The notes under the pieces were generated by a model. The model did not search any database and had not been told where the DNA came from. It saw only the letters and a list, made by a program, of their open reading frames with translations. A stretch of 6,421 bases of DNA from JAJZRV01 sp027442615 (GTDB taxonomy: Bacteria; Pseudomonadota; Gammaproteobacteria; Burkholderiales; Ferrovaceae). Positions 1 to 5,070 of this stretch are shown piece after piece (within the stretch, counting starts at the first letter, position 1; the number at the start of each line of letters is the position of its first letter). The stretch is taken from contig DAIBBI010000002.1 of the NCBI GenBank assembly GCA_027442615.1, positions 1 to 6,421 of the forward strand. The letters are read 5' to 3'. The translations under genes and the position numbers were made by a program.

Positions 1-60
1 CCAGTTGTTGTTGACTACATCAATCTATTCATGCCAGGAATCGGGGTGATGCCTTCCTGA
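1..60. other. Left edge, no gene seen; short inverted repeat
   Basis: This is the stretch just beyond the stop codon of the mob gene, where a relaxase gene would normally begin. Reading the minus strand, all three frames close within it, and the only ATG codons (at 32 and 20) run into TAG at once. A relaxase overlapping the mob gene is therefore absent; one starting further left cannot be excluded. A 6-bp inverted repeat (CAGGAA at 35-40, TTCCTG at 54-59, 13-base loop) lies here without a T-run, so I do not call it a terminator. Confidence 0.5.
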
Positions 61-369
61 TCACCTCCGGTAAGCAATGACATCCTCAAGGGCCACGGCA
101 AGCGCAATCAACTGCTCATGTACCATCCAGTATCGGCGCTTCTCTTCCAGAGTCCAGGTAATGCCTGACGGGTAGCAACGCTTGATCAATGCGCCCAGAC
201 GCCGCAGCTCGCTCACACTATGAGGGTCTACCACCGAACAGATGTCCCTGGCCAGCGTTGCACGACGAATAAAGCCGCTGGTTGCAAGATTAGCTTTCCT
301 GGCCTTATTCAAAATCGCTTGGTGCACGTTTTCGTCACATCGAAACCCGATACGTAATTTTCTATTCAT
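61..369 (-). CDS. MobC/NikA-like relaxosome accessory protein
   Basis: A 102-residue protein of the ribbon-helix-helix mobilization family (MobC, NikA, TraJ-like). These proteins bind the inverted repeat of the transfer origin and recruit the relaxase to nick it. Residues 4-9 (KLRIGF) fit the DNA-contacting beta strand. Residues 13-42 (ENVHQAILNKARKANLATSGFIRR onward) fit the two helices with the typical L-x-x-S-x-F-I-R-x-A-x-L pattern, and the D-x-x-x-V-x-E-L-R-R-L-G segment at 48-59 is also a family feature. Length matches the roughly 100-120 residues usual for the family. The ATG at 369 is preceded by GGGGAGGG at good distance, which supports this start. The oriT candidate lies directly upstream, as expected for this family. 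No relaxase follows within the window, so the gene may be part of a mobilizable element cut by the window edge or a stranded remnant. The family assignment is from sequence pattern only. Confidence 0.82.
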   Translation of the reverse strand: MNRKLRIGFRCDENVHQAILNKARKANLATSGFIRRATLARDICSVVDPHSVSELRRLGALIKRCYPSGITWTLEEKRRYWMVHEQLIALAVALEDVIAYRR

Positions 370-466
370 GGAAGCCCTCCCCTGTCATTGGCTAATCCGT
401 CAGCACGGAAGCACTTGAATTGTTCTTGAGACAAGCGCAGCGCGGAGCAAAATTGCCCGGCTTTTG

Positions 467-576
467 GTGTCGGGTGTCGGGCGGAGCCTGACCAAGGGGG
501 TTGTGCGGCATTTTCCCCATGAGCGGCCGTAGGGCGTCCATGGGGAAAATGTACGTACAACCCTTACCTTGTACCG
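467..576 (+). other. Candidate origin of transfer (oriT), R64/IncP-like
   Basis: Three parts occur in the order known for oriT of the MOB-P group. First comes a GTGTCGGG block (present twice, at 467-474 and 474-481) followed by GCGGAGCCTGACC up to 493. Then comes a large inverted repeat at 498-563. Last is TACCTTGTACCG at 565-576. From memory, R64 oriT reads GTGTCGGGGCGAAGCCCTGACC, an inverted repeat, then CATCCTG|TCCCG. By that comparison the nick would fall between 571 and 572, with 8 of 12 bases agreeing around it. The position upstream of a MobC/NikA-like gene supports the call. The nick position is an inference, not something the sequence proves. Confidence 0.68.
498..563. repeat. Long interrupted inverted repeat of the oriT
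   Basis: Outer arms are GGGTTGT (498-504) and ACAACCC (557-563). Inner arms are CATTTTCCCCATG (509-521) and CATGGGGAAAATG (539-551), all perfectly complementary. Unpaired spacers are GCGG on the left and TACGT on the right, and the central loop is 17 bases (522-538). This is the type of repeat that the accessory protein binds next to nic and that helps recircularise the transferred strand. It is unlikely to be a terminator because no T-run follows on either strand. Confidence 0.85.
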
Positions 577-696
577 GGTTTCGCGATTTTGTTTGCGGTT
601 TTGAAACTCGATGGACTGTGGTGGGCAAGCATGGGAGCTGTTTCCCTTCTACTGCCCTCCATCTGGTGCGAATGATGGCCCCACACGCGCATCTGG

Positions 697-728
697 AATC
701 GGACACAGAAGCGGACTTGCAAGCGGAC
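697..728 (+). repeat. Three 12-bp-spaced direct repeats upstream of fic
   Basis: AATCGGAC at 697-704, AAGCGGAC at 709-716 and AAGCGGAC at 721-728 recur at an exact 12-base period, separated by four unrelated bases each. They could be binding sites for a regulator of fic, for a relaxosome or replication protein, or the trace of a coding repeat, since 12 bases is four codons. Nothing in the window decides between these. Confidence 0.55.
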
Positions 729-753
729 ATAAATAACTATTGATTGTCAGTTA

Positions 754-766
754 ATGTATGATACAT
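754..766. promoter_or_regulatory. 13-bp palindrome at the fic start, possible operator
   Basis: ATGTAT-G-ATACAT is a perfect palindrome ending one base before the first possible fic ATG (768). It contains TATGAT (757-762), a good -10 hexamer, but no -35 at standard distance is evident (TTGATT at 740 is only 11 bases away). If TATGAT is the -10, transcription would start near 769, just after the first ATG. That favours translation from the downstream ATG at 846. A role as operator is inferred from symmetry and location. Confidence 0.4.
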
Positions 767-767
767 A

Positions 768-2009
768 ATGGTTTATTATTTAAAAGAAGAAGACATTAAA
801 CCGGACATTAAAGTGGTGAAAGACCGTAAAGAGACTGTTTCCCAGATGGAGCCCTTGCTCATCGGCGAGAGTTCGCGTCATCGCCCTGCCCTGACCGATC
901 TGGCCCTTGAACTGGCGCAGAAAAGCGCTGGGTTCCGTCGCAGCCTGCCCGAAAGCCTGCTGGCCTCTCTGTCTGATCTCGTGCGGGCGATGAACTGCTA
1001 CTACAGTAACCTGATCGAAGGGCACGATACCCATCCCATCGATATCGAGCGAGCCCTCCAGGACGACTACAGCAGGGACGCTAAAATGCGCGACCTCCAG
1101 ATTGAGGCGAAAGCACACATCATGGTCCAGCAATGGATCGATAGCGGAGGGCTTAAGAACCACGCCGTCACCGCCGAATCAATCCGCGAAATCCACCGAC
1201 GCTTTTGCGAGCTCCTGCCAGAGGACTTGCTGTGGATCGAATATCCCACAACGAAGGAACGGATACGGCTGATTCCCGGTGAACTGCGTGACCGCGATGT
1301 CATCGTCGGCCATCATGTCGCAATCAGCCCAGCCACCGTACCTCGATTTCTGCAACGGTTCGAAGAAGTTTACAGCCCCCTCGGCAAAACCGAAGCCATA
1401 CTGGCATCGGCGGCAGCGCATCACCGGCTGGTCTGGATCCACCCGTTTCTCGATGGCAACGGCCGCGTTGCCCGGCTGATGTCCCATGCCACCCTGCTAC
1501 AAGCCCTTGATACAGGCGGGGTGTGGTCGATCGCTCGCGGCCTCGCCCGCAGCGTGCAGAATTACAAGGAGCACCTTTTTGCCTGCGACCAAACCCGGCG
1601 CAACGATCTCGACGGAAGAGGCAATCTGAGCGAAGAAAATCTCGTGGAATTTACGCGGTTCTTCCTCACCATCTGCATCGACCAAGTCAACTTCATGGAA
1701 CGTCTGATGCAGCCAGATCATCTGCGCGCGCGCATTCTGCAGTGGGCCGAAGAAGAGATCAGGCTCGATCAGCTACCACCAAAATCAGGCAGCATTCTCG
1801 AAGCCATGCTCTACCGCGGCGAGATCCCCCGCGCTGATACCGCCAATATCGTCGGCACCGGCGAGCGTCAAGCCCGCCGCATCGTCTCCGCCCTGCTACA
1901 AAAAGGCGTGCTCACGTCGGAAAGCACGCGCGCTCCGCTGCGCCTCGCCTTCCCCGCGACGCTCGCATCGCGCTGGATGCCCGGGCTGTTTCCAGAAAGG
2001 ACAGGGTAA
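768..2009 (+). CDS. Fic-family protein (AMP-transferase type), C-terminal winged helix
   Basis: A 413-residue Fic/DOC-family enzyme. Such proteins usually transfer AMP from ATP to a hydroxyl of a target protein. The core motif HPFLDGNGRVAR is complete at 225-236, with catalytic His225, phosphate-binding Asp229/Gly230/Asn231 and Arg233. The inhibitory motif S-x-x-x-E-G is present at 80-85 (SNLIEG, Glu84), N-terminal to the core, which places it in class II self-inhibited Fic proteins. The segment around 338-395 (GEIPRADTANIVGTGERQAR onward) looks like a winged helix-turn-helix, common at the C terminus of stand-alone Fic proteins. The start is uncertain. ATG768 has no Shine-Dalgarno sequence and sits on a palindrome. 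Residues 1-26 are lysine-rich, contain a DIKP-DIKV repeat (12-bp DNA repeat at 793-812) and are not part of the usual family. ATG846 (residue 27) is an equally good or better start. No separate antitoxin gene is adjacent, consistent with the built-in inhibitory motif. The target is unknown. Confidence 0.93.
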   Translation: MVYYLKEEDIKPDIKVVKDRKETVSQMEPLLIGESSRHRPALTDLALELAQKSAGFRRSLPESLLASLSDLVRAMNCYYSNLIEGHDTHPIDIERALQDDYSRDAKMRDLQIEAKAHIMVQQWIDSGGLKNHAVTAESIREIHRRFCELLPEDLLWIEYPTTKERIRLIPGELRDRDVIVGHHVAISPATVPRFLQRFEEVYSPLGKTEAILASAAAHHRLVWIHPFLDGNGRVARLMSHATLLQALDTGGVWSIARGLARSVQNYKEHLFACDQTRRNDLDGRGNLSEENLVEFTRFFLTICIDQVNFMERLMQPDHLRARILQWAEEEIRLDQLPPKSGSILEAMLYRGEIPRADTANIVGTGERQARRIVSALLQKGVLTSESTRAPLRLAFPATLASRWMPGLFPERTG

Positions 2010-2069
2010 GGGGGGTATTACCGGGGATATCGTGAGAAAATCAACAAGGCTGGCAGCACCCATCCGCCA

Positions 2070-2089
2070 TGAGTAACTTTGTGAGTAAC
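2070..2089 (+). repeat. Direct repeat TGAGTAAC x2, 12-bp period
   Basis: TGAGTAAC occurs at 2070-2077 and 2082-2089, with four bases between. Short, closely spaced repeats of this kind are often found as arm-type integrase sites near the ends of genomic islands. The role here is inferred from appearance only. Confidence 0.45.
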
Positions 2090-2170
2090 GACAATTTGTC
2101 GAAAGTGGGAAAACCCCCATTCATGCGCCTTTCTGTCGGTTATTGGGTGCCGCCGCCCCACCAATTTAAG

Positions 2171-2249
2171 ATCCAAGAAAGTCCAGCGCCGTCCAAAAGA
2201 CGGCGTTTTTCCTTGTATTTACATCAAATTAGCGTCCAAAAACGTCCAG
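2171..2249 (+). repeat. Phased TCCA(A/G) direct repeats, 10-bp spacing
   Basis: ATCCAA at 2171, GTCCAG at 2181 and GTCCAA at 2191 are spaced exactly 10 bases apart. A second pair, GTCCAA at 2234 and GTCCAG at 2244, is again 10 bases apart. This places all sites of each cluster on the same face of the helix. Arm-type sites of a tyrosine recombinase, or a site array for another DNA-binding protein, would explain this. The terminator hairpin uses two of the copies as part of its stem and loop, so part of the pattern may be incidental. Confidence 0.5.
2187..2210 (+). terminator. Rho-independent terminator
   Basis: A perfect 7-bp stem CGCCGTC (2187-2193) / GACGGCG (2199-2205) encloses the loop CAAAA and is followed by TTTTT at 2206-2210. 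The orientation suits plus-strand transcription, so it probably ends the fic transcript about 180 bases after its stop codon. Confidence 0.8.
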
Positions 2250-2386
2250 CTTTTACCCCTTGCAGCCAGGAATACCTTGATGCTGACGTTGCCTGCATCA
2301 AGCAACTGATCATCACACAGTGGTTCGAAGCTATAGTTCACCAAGCCGCGGTCGGACTCGTGTAGACAGTAGGGAATGCCCGGCTT
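2219..2386 (-). pseudogene. Possible remnant of an unidentified gene
   Basis: A minus-strand frame stays open for 55 codons, from just after a TGA at 2387-2389 to a TAA at 2219-2221. It has no ATG near its beginning; only GTG or TTG codons are available and none has a ribosome binding site. The reading is more protein-like than the alternatives here (for example EPLCDDQLLDAGNVSIKVFL, then ARGKSWTFLDANLM at the end). Its last codons read through the GTCCA repeats. It could be the tail of a gene cut by insertion of the mobile DNA, or chance. I do not recognise the family. Confidence 0.2.
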
Positions 2387-2400
2387 TCAGTCAGAGCCCG

Positions 2401-2416
2401 ACCGCCAATTGGCGGT
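2401..2416. repeat. Perfect 16-bp palindrome ACCGCCAATTGGCGGT
   Basis: ACCGCCAA/TTGGCGGT is fully self-complementary. It lies 38 bases past the toxin stop codon. No T-run follows on either strand, so it is not a typical terminator. Possible roles are a dimeric regulator site or a transcript-end hairpin. Confidence 0.55.
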
Positions 2417-2453
2417 ATCCGGCATCTCGTGTGAACTGCCAACAAATGAGGTG

Positions 2454-2729
2454 TTAGCGTTTTAGATTGCGGCAGAAATTTTCGTGCGTTCCGACCAGCA
2501 ATAGCACACGAGTCGTTGGATTGTACTCGTAGGCCAGCAAAAACAATCGGTTCACACAATTGAACTTATGAACATGAATACCGGATAAATCGCCTTTCTT
2601 GGCTTCCCCAATGGCTGGGTCACGAATGATGTCGGCAACGGCCTGATCGACCGCATCCTTCTGGTTGTTGTGCAATTTCTTGTAGGCGCGCAGGAAGGCG
2701 TTGGTTTGTAGTACCCGAAGATCAGTCAC
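2454..2729 (-). CDS. RelE/ParE-family toxin
   Basis: The toxin half of a type II toxin-antitoxin pair, 91 residues from the GTG start at 2729. The family signature is visible: an N-terminal F-x-R-A-Y-K-K-L-H helix, a second helix with D-A-V-D-Q-A-V-A-D-I, then KKGDLSGIHVHKF. Beta strands RLFLLAYEY and RVLLLVGTHENF follow, and the tail is CRNLKR. RelE relatives cut mRNA on ribosomes and ParE relatives poison gyrase; the sequence alone does not say which applies. A longer frame opens at an ATG at 2783, inside the antitoxin gene. GTG2729 is preferred because it removes an unusual N-terminal extension, overlaps the antitoxin stop by only 8 bases (GTGACTGA) and has AGGG upstream. The overlap implies translational coupling, so the toxin is made together with its antitoxin. 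Confidence 0.87.
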   Translation of the reverse strand: MTDLRVLQTNAFLRAYKKLHNNQKDAVDQAVADIIRDPAIGEAKKGDLSGIHVHKFNCVNRLFLLAYEYNPTTRVLLLVGTHENFCRNLKR

Positions 2730-2949
2730 GGAATTGCCCTGGCACAAACGGCGCGAGCTGTCGGCGATCTTCTGTTCTGGCAATCAATAACTCCCTGACG
2801 AACTCGATTGGAAGATCGGGATTGTCCAGAGCAACCTTACCCATCTTGGCCCAGAATTCAAGCTGGCCTGATATCGTGCGGCATTCGCCCTTTGATGCGG
2901 CTTTTGCTTGCTCGTACAGTTCGTCTTCAATTCGGACTGGCATACTCAT
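2722..2949 (-). CDS. ParD-like antitoxin
   Basis: A 75-residue protein beginning MSMPVRIEDELYEQAKAAS, with RTISGQLEFWAKMGKVALDN at 25-43 and ending FVPGQFRD. This matches the ParD-like antitoxin family (Pfam ParD_like, formerly DUF3423). It has a ribbon-helix-helix N terminus for DNA binding and a C-terminal part that would wrap the toxin. A longer frame reaches up to 3009, but ATG2949 is chosen because GGAGGG sits 6 bases upstream and the extension would run back through the promoter. The gene comes first in the operon and overlaps the toxin by 8 bases, the usual order for ParD-ParE pairs. Such antitoxins normally repress their own promoter. Confidence 0.87.
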   Translation of the reverse strand: MSMPVRIEDELYEQAKAASKGECRTISGQLEFWAKMGKVALDNPDLPIEFVRELLIARTEDRRQLAPFVPGQFRD

Positions 2950-2980
2950 GATTCCCTCCGCATGGCTACATAAGTAAGCA

Positions 2981-3009
2981 ACTGTAGCTGATTGTAGTAT
3001 AAATGGCAA
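2981..3009 (-). promoter_or_regulatory. Promoter of the toxin-antitoxin operon
   Basis: On the minus strand, TTGCCA (3009-3004, five of six to the -35 consensus) is followed after exactly 17 bases by TACAGT (2986-2981, four of six to the -10 consensus). Transcription would begin near 2974, about 25 bases before the antitoxin ATG. CTACA occurs twice at a 10-base period within the spacer and -10 region, a possible site for autorepression by the antitoxin. Confidence 0.6.
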
Positions 3010-3056
3010 ATCACCTCCGCAGACCGGATGCCCTTTAATTGATCGACAGTGGCACT

Positions 3057-3140
3057 CGGGTATTTTCGGAGGTAATTTGATATTTCAGAAATAATGAAAT
3101 TTTAAAATATTTCATTTGTTATATAAAAATCAATATGTTA
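3057..3140. repeat. AT-rich spacer with inverted repeat
   Basis: This stretch is strongly AT-rich compared with the GC-rich genes around it. It contains a perfect 8-bp inverted repeat, AATGAAAT (3093-3100) and ATTTCATT (3109-3116), with an 8-base loop. ATATTTCA occurs twice as a direct repeat (3080-3087 and 3107-3114). No open frame of note is present. It separates the end of the cys operon from the toxin-antitoxin promoter. It may be acquired DNA, a site for a silencing protein, or a regulatory region. Confidence 0.5.
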
Positions 3141-3168
3141 CATGCGACAGTCGCCATCGCCAACAACC

Positions 3169-3196
3169 AAAAACCCCATCCCTGAAAGGATGGGGT
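3169..3196 (-). terminator. Rho-independent terminator of the cys operon
   Basis: A perfect 9-bp stem (ACCCCATCC at 3173-3181, GGATGGGGT at 3188-3196) with a 6-base loop is followed on the minus strand by TTTTTGG. The stem begins with the first base of the cysNC stop codon (TGA, 3198-3196). It should stop transcription before the toxin-antitoxin region. Confidence 0.9.
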
Positions 3197-5070
3197 CAGC
3201 CCAGCCGCTTCAACACCGATTCAACGCATGCCTCAGGACTTGCCGTGTCGGCATTCAAATGAATTTCTGGCGCTTCGGGCGGTTCGTAGGGGCTGTCGAT
3301 GCCTGTGAAGTTTTTGAGTTCGCCCTGGCGCGCCTTGGCGTACAACCCTTTCTGGTCCCGCCGCTCGCATTCTGCCAGCGGCGTGTCCACAAACACTTCC
3401 AGAAATTCGCCCTCAGCAAACAGCCCCCGGGCCATGCGGCGCTCGCTGCGGAACGGTGAGATAAAGCTCACCAACACGATCAGGCCGGCATCCACCATGA
3501 GTTTTGCCACTTCCGCCACACGCCGGATGTTCTCGACGCGGTCCGCTTCCGTAAACCCCAGATCCCGGTTGAGTCCATGGCGCACGTTGTCGCCATCCAG
3601 CAGGTAGGTGTGTTTGCCCTCAAGATGTAAGCGTTTTTCCAGCAGGTTGGCGATGGTGGACTTGCCTGAGCCGGACAACCCTGTAAACCAGATGCAACGG
3701 GGTACCTGGTGCTTCTGCTGGGCGCGGGAGCGCTGATTGATTTCAAGGGCCTGCCAGTGGATGTTACTGGCCCGACGCAGTGAAAACTCGATCATTCCGG
3801 CGCCCACCGTATCCAGGGTGAGCTTGTCCATCAGAATAAAGCCACCGAGGGTCCGGTTGACACGGTAAGGCTCGAATACCAAAGGCGCGCTGGTGGCAAT
3901 GTTTACGGTGGCGATTTCGTTCAGGCCCAGGGTCTTGGCAGCCAGTTGAGCACCGGTATTCACGTCCTCGCGGTACTTGATTTCGGTCACCGAGGCGGTC
4001 ACTTCCCGATATCCCAGCTTCATCAGGTACTGCCGGCTCGGAGTCAGGGCATGGTCAGTCATCCACAACAACCGCGCCTCGAACTGGTCAGCCACTTCGG
4101 GCGGGGCCTGCGTGGCAGCGAGTACATCACCGCGGCTGACATCCACCTCATCCTCCAGGGTCAGCGTCACGGCGTCACCAGAGCGGGCCTGCGCCACTTC
4201 TGCAAAACCCGCCAGCACCGCTTTGACACGCGTCTGCACACCCGAAGGCAGCACGCGCACCACGTCTCCCGGATGGACCATGCCCTCCGCAATACGGCCA
4301 CAAAACCCCCTGAAATCCAGATTGGGCCTGTTAACCCATTGCACGGGCATGCGAAAAGCGGCTCTTGGCTGATGCTGCTGCACCACCACCGTATCCAGAT
4401 ACGCCATCAAGGGGGGGCCAGAGTACCAGGGGGTGTGCGCACTGGGGTTCAACACATTGTCCCCGGTAAGGCCCGACAGTGGGATGGCCTGGATTCCAGC
4501 AAATCCAAGGCCCTCGGCAAAGGCGCGGTAATCGGCCACGATGGCGTTGTACACACCCTCGTCAAAGCCCACCATATCCATCTTGTTGACTGCCAGCACC
4601 ACGTGGCGTATGCCCATCATGGCCACGATCCGGCTGTGGCGCCGGGTCTGTACCAATACGCCCTTGCGCGCGTCGATCAGGATCACGGCAAGATCTGCGG
4701 TAGAAGCGCCGGTGGCCATGTTGCGGGTGTACTGTTCGTGACCGGGGGTATCGGCCACGATGAAGCGGCGCCGATCGGTGGAAAAAAAACGGTAGGCCAC
4801 GTCGATGGTGATACCTTGCTCACGCTCCGCCTGCAGGCCATCCACCAGGAGGGCCAGATCAAGGTGTTCACCCTGGGTGCCATACTGGCGGGAGTCACTG
4901 GCGAGGGACTGAAGCTGGTCATCGAATATGGCCTTGCTTTCAAACAACAGTCGCCCAATCAGCGTGCTTTTGCCATCATCCACGCTGCCACAGGTGATGA
5001 AGCGCAGGGTTTCCCTGGTTTGCTGGTTTTCCAGAAAATCTTCAAGGGCCTGAGAATCTGGTGCCACCAT
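3196..5070 (-). CDS. cysNC: Bifunctional CysNC: ATP sulfurylase large subunit / APS kinase
   Basis: A 624-residue cytoplasmic fusion. The N-terminal CysN GTPase (about 20-445) has GSVDDGKST at 28-36, GITID at 86-90, DTPGH at 107-111 and NKMD at 162-165, followed by elongation-factor-like beta-barrel domains. With CysD it makes adenosine 5'-phosphosulfate from ATP and sulfate, driven by GTP hydrolysis. The C-terminal CysC kinase (about 455-624) has Walker A GLSGSGKST at 464-472, LDGDNVRHGLN at 491-501, SFISPFRSER at 535-544 with the conserved serine at 538, and FTGIDSPYEPP at 588-598. It phosphorylates APS to PAPS. All key residues are present, so both halves should be active. The start codon shares one base with the cysD stop (TGATG), and GGAGGGG lies upstream, so the two are translationally coupled. 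The fused form is common in many proteobacteria, while E. coli has separate cysN and cysC. Confidence 0.97.
   Translation of the reverse strand: MVAPDSQALEDFLENQQTRETLRFITCGSVDDGKSTLIGRLLFESKAIFDDQLQSLASDSRQYGTQGEHLDLALLVDGLQAEREQGITIDVAYRFFSTDRRRFIVADTPGHEQYTRNMATGASTADLAVILIDARKGVLVQTRRHSRIVAMMGIRHVVLAVNKMDMVGFDEGVYNAIVADYRAFAEGLGFAGIQAIPLSGLTGDNVLNPSAHTPWYSGPPLMAYLDTVVVQQHQPRAAFRMPVQWVNRPNLDFRGFCGRIAEGMVHPGDVVRVLPSGVQTRVKAVLAGFAEVAQARSGDAVTLTLEDEVDVSRGDVLAATQAPPEVADQFEARLLWMTDHALTPSRQYLMKLGYREVTASVTEIKYREDVNTGAQLAAKTLGLNEIATVNIATSAPLVFEPYRVNRTLGGFILMDKLTLDTVGAGMIEFSLRRASNIHWQALEINQRSRAQQKHQVPRCIWFTGLSGSGKSTIANLLEKRLHLEGKHTYLLDGDNVRHGLNRDLGFTEADRVENIRRVAEVAKLMVDAGLIVLVSFISPFRSERRMARGLFAEGEFLEVFVDTPLAECERRDQKGLYAKARQGELKNFTGIDSPYEPPEAPEIHLNADTASPEACVESVLKRLG

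Larger units (their letters stand above)
2010..2453. other. Gene-poor stretch between fic and the toxin gene
   Basis: This stretch has no convincing gene. Listed separately are two sets of spaced direct repeats, a rho-independent terminator, a minus-strand open frame that may be a gene remnant, and a perfect palindrome. A perfect 13-bp inverted repeat CGACAA-T-TTGTCG lies at 2089-2101. An ATG-started plus-strand frame (2069-2365) crosses the terminator and has no protein-like character, so I do not call it. The mix of repeats suits the edge of an integrated element, but no integrase gene is in the window. Confidence 0.5.

Noticed and set aside
366..560. A minus-strand 64-codon frame ending in ATGA overlap with the mob gene
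   Set aside because: The overlap is suggestive, but the frame runs through the oriT repeat and its product shows no family character.
501..743. An 80-codon plus-strand frame starting at ATG 501
   Set aside because: It begins inside the oriT inverted repeat and has no ribosome binding site. Conservation of the oriT alone would keep such a frame open. The 12-bp repeats at its end would read as ESDT-EADL-QADI, so a real peptide is not fully excluded.
2128..2163. Possible tRNA 3' end (…GCCGCCCCACCA)
   Set aside because: The CCA-like end has no matching T-arm or acceptor partner upstream; the putative T stem bases do not pair.
2069..2365. A 98-codon plus-strand frame after fic
   Set aside because: It crosses a strong rho-independent terminator and the repeat arrays and has no ribosome binding site or family resemblance.
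2417..2462. Possible integron attC site after the toxin gene (GTTAG-like core)
   Set aside because: The core sequences do not match GTTRRRY/RYYYAAC and no paired inner sites could be found.
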